44,200 nt of DNA from an uncultured Saprospiraceae bacterium (GCA_937921555.1 CAKZUV010000133.1:1-44200); one strand, 5' to 3'. Counted from the first letter of the stretch, positions 25,861 to 34,347 are shown. Numbers and translations: made by a program. Notes: a model not told the origin generated them from the letters alone.

Positions 25861-27240
25861 ATGTTACAGAATTCCCCTTCTCCCCGTCCCGGAAGATTCG
25901 ATCCGAGCGATGTTGCTCCCTTTTTACAATATAGTTCCCTGCTCAGAGAAGATCCCTATGCTACCCTAAAAGAAGATTTTATTCAATACCTCTGGCGGGT
26001 AAAAAAAATATATCTCCACGACTTAAAAACGACCCAGGGAGAGACCATTGAGATCATTGACGCAGGCCGGCACAACACCAATGCTGGTCCGGATTTTTTA
26101 GATGCAAAAATAAAGATTGGCGGAATTTTGTTGATGGGAAATGTCGAAATGCACCTGCGTTCCTCCGAATGGATCAAGCACAAACATCAGTTTGATCCGG
26201 CCTATCAGAATGTCATTTTGCACGTCGTACTGGTAGAAGATGAAATTATTTATCACCGAAATAAAAGCCGTATACCTTGTCTGGAACTTCGCTCGCGCAT
26301 TCCTCCCAATTTATCAAAAACCTATCTGAAAATTATCAACAATGAATCCTGGATTCCCTGCCAGCATTTGTTTCATAAAGTTTCAGAAATACAATTGGCG
26401 CTCTGGCTGGACCGGCTTTTGGTAGAACGACTCCAACGCAAAACTGCCTACATTGCCGAACGGCTGGCGGCTACTCAAAATGATTGGGAGACGTGTTTTT
26501 TTCAGTTACTCTGCCGAAATTTCGGTACAAAAGTAAACGCCGAACCGTTTGAATGGTTGGCACGGATTATCCCGTTGAATCTTCTCGCAAAACACCAGGA
26601 CCGGCTGTTACATATCGAAGCGCTTCTATTTGGACAAGCGGGAATGCTGGAAAGAGATTTTGTGGATGCCTATCCCAATAAATTAAAAAAGGAATATCAG
26701 TTTTTTCAGAAAAAATACGGCCTGGAACCCATTCACGTCGCTTCCTGGAAGATGCTGCGCCTGCGTCCCGCAAATTTCCCAACCATTCGGATTGCTCAGT
26801 TAGCAGTTTTGATTTTCAAGTCCCGGCATTTATTTTCAAAATCATTAGCAGCGACCAATGTCAGGGAAATAGAAAATATGTTTGATCTCAATGTTTCCGC
26901 CTATTGGCAAACCCATTATCTCTTTGACAAAGCCACAGTAAAACGAAAAAAATCGATGGGCAAATCAACCATCCATCTGTTGATCATCAATACCATCGCC
27001 CCATTTTTATTCATCTATGGAAAGAAAAAAGGCGAACAACGCTATAAAGACCACGCCCTGAAATTACTGGAACAAGTCCCCGCAGAAAAAAACAAAATCA
27101 TCACCCGCTGGAAAGAACTAGGCATAAAACCAACCTCCGCCTACCAAACCCAAGCCCTATTAGAACTAAAAAACAACTTCTGCGACCAAAAAGCCTGCCT
27201 CTCCTGCACCGTAGGCCACCAAGTCCTAAAAGTCCCGTAA
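25861..27240 (+). CDS. DUF2851 family protein
   Basis: A 459-residue protein from the ATG at 25861 (a TTG at 25840 is the alternative). DUF2851 is widespread in Bacteroidota and its function is not established. Features: FIQYLWRVKKIYLHDLKTTQ near the N-terminus; AGRHNTNAGPDFLDAKIKIG and GNVEMHLRSSEWIKH, which contain Asp/Glu pairs of a possible nuclease-like core (inference); and a C-terminal Cys cluster FCDQKACLSCTVG. The last 80 codons differ in base use from the rest (rich in C and A, poor in G and T). The stop codon is inside a tandem GTCCCGTAA repeat, so the true C-terminus may have been altered by repeat insertion. Confidence 0.82.
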   Translation: MLQNSPSPRPGRFDPSDVAPFLQYSSLLREDPYATLKEDFIQYLWRVKKIYLHDLKTTQGETIEIIDAGRHNTNAGPDFLDAKIKIGGILLMGNVEMHLRSSEWIKHKHQFDPAYQNVILHVVLVEDEIIYHRNKSRIPCLELRSRIPPNLSKTYLKIINNESWIPCQHLFHKVSEIQLALWLDRLLVERLQRKTAYIAERLAATQNDWETCFFQLLCRNFGTKVNAEPFEWLARIIPLNLLAKHQDRLLHIEALLFGQAGMLERDFVDAYPNKLKKEYQFFQKKYGLEPIHVASWKMLRLRPANFPTIRIAQLAVLIFKSRHLFSKSLAATNVREIENMFDLNVSAYWQTHYLFDKATVKRKKSMGKSTIHLLIINTIAPFLFIYGKKKGEQRYKDHALKLLEQVPAEKNKIITRWKELGIKPTSAYQTQALLELKNNFCDQKACLSCTVGHQVLKVP

Positions 27241-27258
27241 GTCCCGTAAGTCCCGTAG
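27232..27258 (+). repeat. Three tandem copies of GTCCCGTAA
   Basis: Nine-base units at 27232-27240, 27241-27249 and 27250-27258 (the last ends in G and continues into the REP hairpin). The first unit supplies the DUF2851 stop codon. A degenerate unit GTCCCGCAA occurs at 27823-27831 on the other side of the transposase gene. Confidence 0.8.
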
Positions 27259-27288
27259 GGACAACATACGGGTAGCACCGAAGGTGCG
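27250..27288 (+). repeat. REP element, left of RAYT
   Basis: First hairpin GTCCC-GTA-GGGAC (27250-27262), then AACATACGGGTA, then second hairpin GCACC-GAA-GGTGC (27275-27287). It matches the element right of the transposase gene in the first hairpin and in the ACATA-GGGTAG spacer. Confidence 0.75.
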
Positions 27289-27355
27289 AAAAAATCATTC
27301 AAAATCATTGAATCAAAAAATAAAATCAAAAAATCATTTCACAAAAAAACAAACC

Positions 27356-27817
27356 ATGCCAAACACATACACCCAAGTCCATCTTCAAATCGTATTCGCC
27401 GTCAAGTACCGGCAAGCCCTCATTGACCGAAAATGGAAAAATACCCTCTATAAATACATAACCGGTATCATACAAGATTACGATCACAAAGTATTACAAA
27501 TCAATGGAATGCCCGACCATATCCATATCCTCATCGGAATGCGCCCCACCCAATCCCTCTCTGTCCTCATAAAAAATGTAAAAGCCCATTCCTCAAAATG
27601 GATAAACGAAAACAAGCTATCCGACAGCCCTTTCGCCTGGCAAGGAGGATTTGGCGCCTTCTCCTACGCAAAAGACCAAGTACCCAATGTCATCAAGTAC
27701 ATCCAAAACCAGGAACAACACCATCAAAAGCAAACCTTCCTAGAAGAATACATAGAAGCCCTAGAAGAAAACGAAATAGACTACAACAAACGCTACCTCT
27801 TCCAAGCTCCCCAATAA
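27356..27817 (+). CDS. REP-associated tyrosine transposase (IS200/Y1 family)
   Basis: A 153-residue HUH single-strand transposase. The His55-Ile-His57 metal site is in MPDHIHILIGM; the nucleophile Tyr115 and Gln119 are in VIKYIQNQEQHH, with the expected Y-x3-Q spacing. The opening MPNTYTQVHLQIVFAVKYRQ and the SSKWINE and GGFGAFSYAK motifs match the Bacteroidota RAYT/IS200 type. The ATG at 27356 was chosen; an in-frame start at 27284 lies in the REP hairpin. All catalytic residues are intact, so it may be active. No TnpB or guide RNA partner is adjacent. It probably moves or maintains the REP elements around it. Confidence 0.92.
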   Translation: MPNTYTQVHLQIVFAVKYRQALIDRKWKNTLYKYITGIIQDYDHKVLQINGMPDHIHILIGMRPTQSLSVLIKNVKAHSSKWINENKLSDSPFAWQGGFGAFSYAKDQVPNVIKYIQNQEQHHQKQTFLEEYIEALEENEIDYNKRYLFQAPQ

Positions 27818-27847
27818 ACCAAGTCCCGCAAGAACGCCACACAACAA

Positions 27848-27892
27848 GTCCCGTAGGGACGACATATGGGTAGGGGCGGAAATTTCCGCCCC
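27848..27892 (+). repeat. REP element, right of RAYT
   Basis: First hairpin GTCCC-GTA-GGGAC (27848-27860), spacer GACATATGGGTA, then the perfect 20-bp palindrome GGGGCGGAAATTTCCGCCCC (27873-27892). Same orientation as the left copy; the second hairpin differs in sequence but not in position. Confidence 0.8.
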
Positions 27893-27949
27893 GTTCATCG
27901 CGTAAAAAATGATAAAAACCCCCACAATCAAAAATGACACCCCCCGGCA

Positions 27950-27978
27950 TTGAAGTACCAGTAAAATCCCTATTTTTG
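27950..27978 (+). promoter_or_regulatory. Promoter of the guanylate-kinase-like gene
   Basis: TTG (27950-27952), 18 bp, TATTTTTG (27971-27978). Transcription would start near 27985, only about 6 nt before the ATG at 27991, giving a very short leader. Confidence 0.6.
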
Positions 27979-27990
27979 TAAAAAAAAGGA

Positions 27991-28635
27991 ATGCCACAGC
28001 AATTGGACACCCGAAAAAATATCCTCTTCGTAATTTGTGGACCCAGCGGTTCGGGAAAAGGAACCTTTATGGACTACGCCGTAGAACATTTTGGAGATCA
28101 AATCAAACACATCCCCACCTACACCACCCGCGCGCCGAGACCCAAAGAAGTACCCGGTAAAGACTACAACTACATCGATCAGACCACCTTTGACGAACTC
28201 ATCAGCAGCGGAGGAATCTTCGAATATACCCGTACCTACGGAGACTATATGTACGGATCACCGCGCAGCCTCATCCAGGACGAACACCACAAACATCTGG
28301 TAGTAGAGCTGGACTACAAAGGCATGTTCCGGGTAAAAGCCGTCAGTGACCACAGAGTCATTTCTGTATTTATCATGCCACCTGATGTGCAGACCCTGCT
28401 GGACCGGATCAACAAACGCTACAAAGAAGACAATCTCGATGCCCGAATAGCCATGCTCAAAGAGCAAGTTCAGTTTGCGTGGGCGTATGATTATGTTATT
28501 ATCAACGACGACTGGGATCAATACAAAAAAGATATTGATACCATCATACGAGCCGAAATACTTCGTACCAATGGCATCAGAAAATTATTAGCCGACAAGC
28601 ATACTGCGGATCCTACGCTGAAAAACCGATCCTGA
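27991..28635 (+). CDS. Guanylate kinase family protein
   Basis: A 214-residue P-loop kinase. Walker A GPSGSGKG is at 17-24; TTRAPRPKEVPGKDYNYID (45-63) and EYTRTYGDYMYGSP (78-91) are the GMP-binding parts of guanylate kinase. The family phosphorylates GMP to GDP. The residue after the P-loop Lys is Gly where most Gmk have Ser or Thr, and the sequence between motifs is more divergent than the usual Bacteroidota Gmk, so a paralogue with another role is possible. It carries a C-terminal extension rich in charged residues. Followed after 2 bp by the AlkD-like gene. Confidence 0.75.
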   Translation: MPQQLDTRKNILFVICGPSGSGKGTFMDYAVEHFGDQIKHIPTYTTRAPRPKEVPGKDYNYIDQTTFDELISSGGIFEYTRTYGDYMYGSPRSLIQDEHHKHLVVELDYKGMFRVKAVSDHRVISVFIMPPDVQTLLDRINKRYKEDNLDARIAMLKEQVQFAWAYDYVIINDDWDQYKKDIDTIIRAEILRTNGIRKLLADKHTADPTLKNRS

Positions 28636-28637
28636 TT

Positions 28638-29324
28638 TTGACCAAAGAAATAACGCCCGCTTATTATTTAAAAAAAGTCACCACGAGTTTGTCCGAGGCG
28701 GGGATACACGAGGTGGCTGAAAAGCAAAGCGCCTACATGCGCAACAAATTTCCGTTTTACGGAGTGACAGCCCCACAAACAAAACCGATATTTAGTGAAT
28801 TATTCAAAAACTACGGTAAATTTACCGATCAGGGGTTGATCGATTTTGTCCGGCTTTGTTTTGAAAATGAATACCGGGAGGTTCATTATTTTGGAATATT
28901 AATGGTAGAAAAACAGATCAAAAAACAACCGGTTGATTTTTCTGATTTCTTGGAAGAGATGATTGTCACCAATTCGTGGTGGGATTCGGTAGACTGGATT
29001 TCAAAAATGGTGAGTATTCATTTTACCAGATTTCCGGAGCAAATAAAAACCGTGACGAGACGCTGGATGGATAGTAAAAATATCTGGCTGCAAAGAGTGG
29101 CCATTATTTTTCAACGGTATAAAAAATTTCCAACTGATGAAGCATTACTCTATCAGTATATTTTAGAATTAAAAAATTCTCCGGAGTTTTTTATTCAAAA
29201 AGCAGCCGGCTGGGCATTGCGTGATCACAGCAAAGAGCATCCTAAAAGTGTACTCAATTTTCTTAATAAAAATAATGATTTATCGGCCTTGACTATTCGC
29301 GAAGCCAAAAAATATCTTCCGTAA
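28638..29324 (+). CDS. AlkD-like DNA alkylation repair protein (HEAT repeats)
   Basis: A 228-residue all-helical protein of the DNA alkylation repair family (AlkC/AlkD), glycosylases that remove 3-methyladenine and 7-methylguanine. NSWWDSVDWIS (from about residue 112) carries the catalytic Asp and Trp, and VRLCFENEYREVHYFGI and IQKAAGWALRDHSKEHP are HEAT-type repeats conserved in the family. The start is TTG at 28638, 2 bp after the preceding stop; the first in-frame ATG comes at codon 34 and would remove a conserved helix. Tight spacing implies co-transcription with the kinase gene. Confidence 0.85.
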   Translation: MTKEITPAYYLKKVTTSLSEAGIHEVAEKQSAYMRNKFPFYGVTAPQTKPIFSELFKNYGKFTDQGLIDFVRLCFENEYREVHYFGILMVEKQIKKQPVDFSDFLEEMIVTNSWWDSVDWISKMVSIHFTRFPEQIKTVTRRWMDSKNIWLQRVAIIFQRYKKFPTDEALLYQYILELKNSPEFFIQKAAGWALRDHSKEHPKSVLNFLNKNNDLSALTIREAKKYLP

Positions 29325-29393
29325 ACTTTATTTATCTAACATTCCTCTTAGGGTCGAGTGGAGCAACAGCCAACAGCATTCAAAACACATTCT

Positions 29394-30020
29394 ATGGAAA
29401 TTATCAGGGAATATTTCCCCAAACTTACTGAAAAACAGATACAGCAATTCACCCAATTAGAGGATTTGTACACCGACTGGAATAGCAAAATCAACGTTAT
29501 TTCCCGTAAGGATATTGAAAATCTCTACGAAAGACATATCTTACATTCGCTCGCTATCGCTAAATTTATTAAATTTAGAACCGGATCTAAAATAGTAGAT
29601 CTCGGAACAGGCGGTGGTTTTCCCGGAATTCCTCTCGCTATTTTATTTCCAAATGTTCAGTTTACCCTGATTGACGGAACCAGAAAAAAGATCACGGTCG
29701 TGAATGAGGTCATTCAGGCAATCGGACTTGAAAATGCGCAGGGAATACAGGCCCGGGCCGAAGAACTGAAAATGCGATTTGATTTTGTGGTCACTCGGGC
29801 TGTCGCTACGCTCGACAAACTCAAACCCTGGAGCCAGAGACTGATTCACCAAAAAGATGTACATCCTGTCCCCAATGGATTAATCGCACTCAAAGGAGGA
29901 CGAATCAACGCAGAAATTGCCGCACTTGGTAAAGGGACCTACGTCGAAACCTACCCACTGAGTGATTATTTTAAAGAAGAATTTTTTGAGGAAAAATACC
30001 TCGTTTATGTCCAAGCTTAA
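29394..30020 (+). CDS. rsmG: 16S rRNA (guanine527-N7)-methyltransferase RsmG
   Basis: A 208-residue SAM-dependent methyltransferase that modifies G527 of 16S rRNA. Motif I IVDLGTGGGFPGIPLAI is at about 67-83; WNSKINVISRKDIENLYERH (29-48) is the family hallmark. The ATG at 29394 was chosen since the protein then begins MEIIREYFPKLTEKQ, as in related RsmG; a GTG at 29358 adds 12 residues. Eleven bases separate it from the amidohydrolase gene. Confidence 0.93.
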   Translation: MEIIREYFPKLTEKQIQQFTQLEDLYTDWNSKINVISRKDIENLYERHILHSLAIAKFIKFRTGSKIVDLGTGGGFPGIPLAILFPNVQFTLIDGTRKKITVVNEVIQAIGLENAQGIQARAEELKMRFDFVVTRAVATLDKLKPWSQRLIHQKDVHPVPNGLIALKGGRINAEIAALGKGTYVETYPLSDYFKEEFFEEKYLVYVQA

Positions 30021-30031
30021 TTTTTTTTTTT

Positions 30032-33013
30032 ATGAAAAAACAATACTTCCTCTCTATGCTGCTATTGCTGATGGCAGCTCAGTTGATTAGCCAGCAGACC
30101 TTCCCCCGCAATGGTGTATATGATGAGCGGGACGGAGCTTATGCTTTTACCAACGCAACCATTCATACCAGTTTTGATCGTAAAATCGAAAACGCAACTT
30201 TAATCATCCAAAAAGGCAAAGTAGAAGCCGTAGGCGCCGGCATAACGGTTCCTCAAGGGGTAGTCACTATCGATCTGAAGGGAAAACATATCTATCCTTC
30301 CTTTATTGATATTTATAGTGATTATGGTGTGCCGAAAGCAGAAAGACAAAGCCGTGGACCAGGTCGTTCAAGAAATCAACAAATGATTTCCAACAAGTCG
30401 GGAGCGTACATGTGGAATCAGGCGTTGCAACCTGAATTTCAGGCCCACGAACATTTTACGGTAGATAAAAAATCCGCCGGAGCTTACCGGAAAATTGGTT
30501 TTGGTGCCGTTTCGGCTCACCGCATGGACGGAATGTCCCGTGGAACAGCGACGGTGATCACCCTCGGAGAAGATCGCCCCCATAAATTGATCCTGCAGGA
30601 ACGTGCTGCGCATCATCTCTCTTTTAAGAAAGGGACTTCTACCCAAAGTTACCCTGGCTCACTGATGGGGGGAATTGCCTTGTTCCGGCAGACTTATCTG
30701 GACGGAGAATGGTATAAGAATCAGAAAGAAGAAACCAATCTTTCGCTCGCCGCCTGGAACGACGTTCAGTCGCTGCCCCAGATTTTTGAAACCAGAGAAA
30801 TTCTTGAAAGCTTACGGGCGATTAATCTTGGAAAAGCCCACAACTATAATTATATTATTTATGGAAATGGTGACGAATACCAACGGCTGGAAAAAATTAA
30901 AAAATCGGGAAACACTTTTATTCTTAATTTAAACTTTCCGGATGCCTTCGACGTGGAGGCGCCCTACGATGCTATCCGGGTAGAATTAGGGGATATGAAA
31001 CACTGGGAACTGGCACCGACCAATCCGGGCGTTCTGGCCAAAAACGGCGTAAATATTATCCTGACCAGTCACGGCTTAAAAGACAAAAAATCTTTTCTGA
31101 AAAATATTCGCAAAGCTATAGATTCAGGATTGACCGAAGAGCAGGCACTCAAAGCGCTTACGCAATCTCCCGCGAAGGCCCTGAATATTTATGATCAGGT
31201 AGGAAGTTTGGAAAAGGGAAAACTGGCCAACTTTTTTATTGCCTCTGATGAGATTTTTGCGGAAGAGACAAAAATTCATCACCACTGGATTCAGGGAAAA
31301 CCTTTTATTTTTTCCAATCCCAACGCTCCCGAAGTAGCCGGAAAATATGATCTGAAAGTAGGTGATAAAACCTACCAGCTCGAAGCGGAAGATGATGCGA
31401 CCATGAAAATTGTTATCAATGATACCACGGATGTAAAAGTAAAATCCAGTATTCAAAACAACATCATCAATTTGTCTTTTCAACCGGATGCGGAAGCCAA
31501 CGAAAGAATAAGTCTGACGGGGGTGCTCTCAAAAGATCTTTGGTCGGGTAATGGTACTAACCGGGATGGTAGCTGGGCCAAATGGACTGCCGTTAAAAAT
31601 GGCGATCTGGAAAAAGAGGAAAAGAAAAAAGGAAAAAAGAAAAAAGAGAAAACTGACGCAGATTCAGAAATGGGCGCTGTCATTTATCCTTTTATGGCTT
31701 ATGGTAATGAAAAACTCCCGACGGCAGAAACTGTATTGATCCGCAATGCGACCGTTTGGACCAACGAAGCGGATGGTATTCTGGAAAATGCGGATGTGTT
31801 GTTTTCTAATGGAAAAATAAAAGCGGTCGGGGAATCTTTACCGGCTGCCGGAGCCACAATCATTGATGGGACTGGAAAACACGTTACCTGTGGCGTCATC
31901 GACGAACATTCTCATATCGCAATCTCCCGGGGTGTCAACGAATGTACACAGGCGAGTACCGCCGAGGTAAGTATCGGGGATGTTGTGAACTCAGAAGACA
32001 TCAATATCTATCGACAACTGGCCGGAGGTGTTACAACTTCACAACTACTGCACGGATCTTGTAATCCCATTGGTGGAAAATCTGCTATCATAAAATTGCG
32101 CTGGGGATATGCGCCCGAAGAAATGAAAATGGAAAATAGTCCCGGCTTTATAAAATTTGCGCTGGGAGAAAATGTCAAGAAGTCGCGGAGCAGTTCTAAC
32201 AATCGTTTTCCGGATACGAGAATGGGCGTAGAACAAGTGTATGTTGACGCCTTTACAAGAGCAAAAGAATACCGGGAAAAACGCAATCAACCCGGATTCA
32301 GAAAGGATCTGGATCTGGAAACACTCCTGGAAATAATGGACGGGAAACGGCATATCTCCTGCCACTCTTACGTACAATCTGAAATCAATATGCTGATGCA
32401 CGTGGCGGACGATATGGGATTTAAAGTCAACACTTTTACCCATATTCTGGAAGGTTACAAAGTGGCCGATAAAATGAAAGCGCACGGTGCTGGTGGTTCT
32501 TCTTTCTCCGATTGGTGGGCTTATAAATATGAGGTGATTGATGCTATTCCGTACAACGGAGCATTGATGCACGAGCAGGGAGTGACCGTTGCTTTTAATT
32601 CGGATGACTCCGAAATGGCCCGCCGGTTAAATCAGGAAGCTGCCAAAGCAGTTAAGTACGGTCAGGTGTCAGAAGAAGATGCCTGGAAATTTGTAACACT
32701 CAATCCGGCTAAACTATTACATATTGATGACCGAGTAGGAAGTATTAAAGCTGGAAAAGATGCAGATATTGTTGTTTGGTCGGAACATCCAATGTCCATT
32801 TATGCGAAAGCAGAACAAACATTTATTGACGGTATCCGGTTTTTTGATCGCAACGAAGACAAAGCAAAACAATTAGCAGTACAACAAGAGCGTGCCCGGT
32901 TGATTAATAAAATGCTGGAAGTGAAAAAAGGCGGGGGAAAGACGCGTCCGGTTGGTGGAAAGATGCACCGTCATTATCACTGTGATGATGATCAGGATGA
33001 AATGCACGATTAG
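30032..33013 (+). CDS. Exported double amidohydrolase, first half degenerate
   Basis: A 993-residue secreted protein with signal peptide MKKQYFLSMLLLLMAAQLIS. It holds two amidohydrolase (imidazolonepropionase-type) modules. The first (about 30-430) lacks the metal HxH: the strand reads YPSFIDIYSDYG. A linker with beta-strands and a Lys-rich run (KKKGKKKKEK) follows. The second (about 570-965) keeps the metal ligands: His626 and His628 (IDEHSHIA), His778 (CHSYVQSE), His804 (FTHILEG) and Asp858 (FNSDDSE). The C-terminal tail is rich in His and Asp (MHRHYHCDDDQDEMHD), possibly metal-binding. The substrate is unknown. Pairs of such genes are common in Bacteroidota. It is followed by a second, single-module homologue. 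Confidence 0.83.
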   Translation: MKKQYFLSMLLLLMAAQLISQQTFPRNGVYDERDGAYAFTNATIHTSFDRKIENATLIIQKGKVEAVGAGITVPQGVVTIDLKGKHIYPSFIDIYSDYGVPKAERQSRGPGRSRNQQMISNKSGAYMWNQALQPEFQAHEHFTVDKKSAGAYRKIGFGAVSAHRMDGMSRGTATVITLGEDRPHKLILQERAAHHLSFKKGTSTQSYPGSLMGGIALFRQTYLDGEWYKNQKEETNLSLAAWNDVQSLPQIFETREILESLRAINLGKAHNYNYIIYGNGDEYQRLEKIKKSGNTFILNLNFPDAFDVEAPYDAIRVELGDMKHWELAPTNPGVLAKNGVNIILTSHGLKDKKSFLKNIRKAIDSGLTEEQALKALTQSPAKALNIYDQVGSLEKGKLANFFIASDEIFAEETKIHHHWIQGKPFIFSNPNAPEVAGKYDLKVGDKTYQLEAEDDATMKIVINDTTDVKVKSSIQNNIINLSFQPDAEANERISLTGVLSKDLWSGNGTNRDGSWAKWTAVKNGDLEKEEKKKGKKKKEKTDADSEMGAVIYPFMAYGNEKLPTAETVLIRNATVWTNEADGILENADVLFSNGKIKAVGESLPAAGATIIDGTGKHVTCGVIDEHSHIAISRGVNECTQASTAEVSIGDVVNSEDINIYRQLAGGVTTSQLLHGSCNPIGGKSAIIKLRWGYAPEEMKMENSPGFIKFALGENVKKSRSSSNNRFPDTRMGVEQVYVDAFTRAKEYREKRNQPGFRKDLDLETLLEIMDGKRHISCHSYVQSEINMLMHVADDMGFKVNTFTHILEGYKVADKMKAHGAGGSSFSDWWAYKYEVIDAIPYNGALMHEQGVTVAFNSDDSEMARRLNQEAAKAVKYGQVSEEDAWKFVTLNPAKLLHIDDRVGSIKAGKDADIVVWSEHPMSIYAKAEQTFIDGIRFFDRNEDKAKQLAVQQERARLINKMLEVKKGGGKTRPVGGKMHRHYHCDDDQDEMHD

Positions 33014-33057
33014 GAATGGCAATTCCTTAAAAATTTAAATAATAAAAATAAATTAAC

Positions 33058-34347
33058 ATGCGAAATATAATTATAACTTTTACGATTTCGGTTTTCTTTG
33101 CGATCAACCTGTTCGGACAACAAACACCCGCTCCCGACCAGTCGCAGCCGGTCATGATTACCGGAGCCACCGCGCATTTGGGAAATGGAACGGTTATCGA
33201 AAACAGTGTTGTCGGTTTTGAGAATGGAAAAATAACCGTAGTTGGAAAAGCAGACGAAGCGATGGATGACGCTAAAAACTGGCAAAAAATTGACGCTGCC
33301 GGAAAGCATATTTATCCAGGACTGATCGCTCCTAATTCTCAAATTGGGCTGATCGAAATTGGTGCCGTACGTGCTACCAGAGATGCGGATGAGGTGGGAA
33401 GTATCAATCCTAATTTACGCTCCATCATAGCCTACAACACAGACTCGAAGGTGACCCCTACCGTGCGTTCCAATGGAATTTTACTGGCCCAGGTAGTGCC
33501 GGTTGGAGGAATCATTTCCGGAACTTCCAGTATCGTGGAACTCGACGGATGGAACTGGGAAGATGCTGCCTATAAAATGGACGATGGTGTTCATCTTAAC
33601 TGGCCTTCAATGATGACCTGGACCGGATGGCAGGAAGGAAACCCACGACGAGTTAAAAACAAAGAATACGAAGAGCAGCTAAGCGAGATAAAACAATTTT
33701 TGGCGGAGGCCAAAGCATATTGCCAGCAATCTTCCACCGAGGATACGAATTTGAAATTGGCGGCGATGTGTGGTTTGTTTGATCAATCGGGCAAATTATT
33801 TATCCACGTAGATGACGCAGAGGGTATTACAACAGCCATTCCATTTAAAAAAGAATATGGTGTAGAAATCGTCATTGTCGGAGGACGGGATAGTTACCGG
33901 ACCGCCGATTTGCTGGCTACCCATAAAATCCCCGTTATTTTATATCACACTCAATCACTGCCTTATCACCACGACGATGATATCGATCAACCATTCAAGA
34001 CACCAAAAGCTTTATACGATGCTGGCGTATTGTTCGCCATCGGAGGAGAAGGATACTGGCAGCAGCGAAATCTGCCTTTTCAGGCGGGACAGGCAGTTGG
34101 TTTTGGGTTGCCAAAAGAAGCAGCGATCCGGGCCATGACTCAAAGTACGGCGACCATTTTGGGAATAGATAAAACCGTCGGAACTCTCGAAAAAGGAAAA
34201 GATGCTACCCTGATTATTTCTACCGGAGATATTATGGATATGAGAACTTCTAATATTGAAAAAGCGTTTATCAGAGGCAAGGATATTAGCCTGGATAATA
34301 AACAAAAGGCGCTTTACCGGAAATTCAAGCAGAAATATAATCGTTAA
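33058..34347 (+). CDS. Exported amidohydrolase-like protein, metal site degenerate
   Basis: A 429-residue protein with a signal peptide (MRNIIITFTISVFFAINLFG then QQTPAPDQ). The overall fold follows the amidohydrolase family: IENSVVGFENGKITVVG at the front, ALYDAGVLFAIGGEGYWQQRNLPFQAG before the end, and the terminal TQSTATILGIDKTVGTLEKGKDATLII. The HxH of the first metal strand is replaced: KHIYPGLIAPNSQIGLIEIG. It does contain LYHTQSLPYHHDDDIDQP, a His/Asp-rich loop. It is 44 bp after the double amidohydrolase and similar to its first half, so the two probably act as one complex (inference). Confidence 0.78.
   Translation: MRNIIITFTISVFFAINLFGQQTPAPDQSQPVMITGATAHLGNGTVIENSVVGFENGKITVVGKADEAMDDAKNWQKIDAAGKHIYPGLIAPNSQIGLIEIGAVRATRDADEVGSINPNLRSIIAYNTDSKVTPTVRSNGILLAQVVPVGGIISGTSSIVELDGWNWEDAAYKMDDGVHLNWPSMMTWTGWQEGNPRRVKNKEYEEQLSEIKQFLAEAKAYCQQSSTEDTNLKLAAMCGLFDQSGKLFIHVDDAEGITTAIPFKKEYGVEIVIVGGRDSYRTADLLATHKIPVILYHTQSLPYHHDDDIDQPFKTPKALYDAGVLFAIGGEGYWQQRNLPFQAGQAVGFGLPKEAAIRAMTQSTATILGIDKTVGTLEKGKDATLIISTGDIMDMRTSNIEKAFIRGKDISLDNKQKALYRKFKQKYNR

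Larger units (their letters stand above)
27250..27892 (+). mobile_element. RAYT transposase gene flanked by REP elements
   Basis: The unit comprises a REP at 27250-27288, the Y1 transposase gene at 27356-27817 and a second REP at 27848-27892 in the same orientation. The shared part is GTCCCGTAGGGAC, one variable base, ACATA, one pyrimidine, GGGTAG. This is the layout of REP-associated tyrosine transposases rather than a simple IS200, whose ends would be subterminal hairpins without copies elsewhere. Exact boundaries cannot be set from one copy. Confidence 0.65.

Noticed and set aside
27232-27258. Short tandem repeats considered as a CRISPR remnant
   Set aside because: The units are 9 bp, contiguous and without spacers, and no cas gene is present; they merge with a REP hairpin.
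27356-27817. Possibility of an IS200/IS605 element with tnpB or an omega RNA
   Set aside because: No tnpB-like frame lies on either side; flanking genes are DUF2851 and a guanylate-kinase-like gene.
33012-33027. AGGAAT-GGCA-ATTCCT hairpin at the end of the first amidohydrolase gene
   Set aside because: Only six pairs, overlaps the stop codon and lacks a T run; not convincing as a terminator between genes that are likely co-transcribed.
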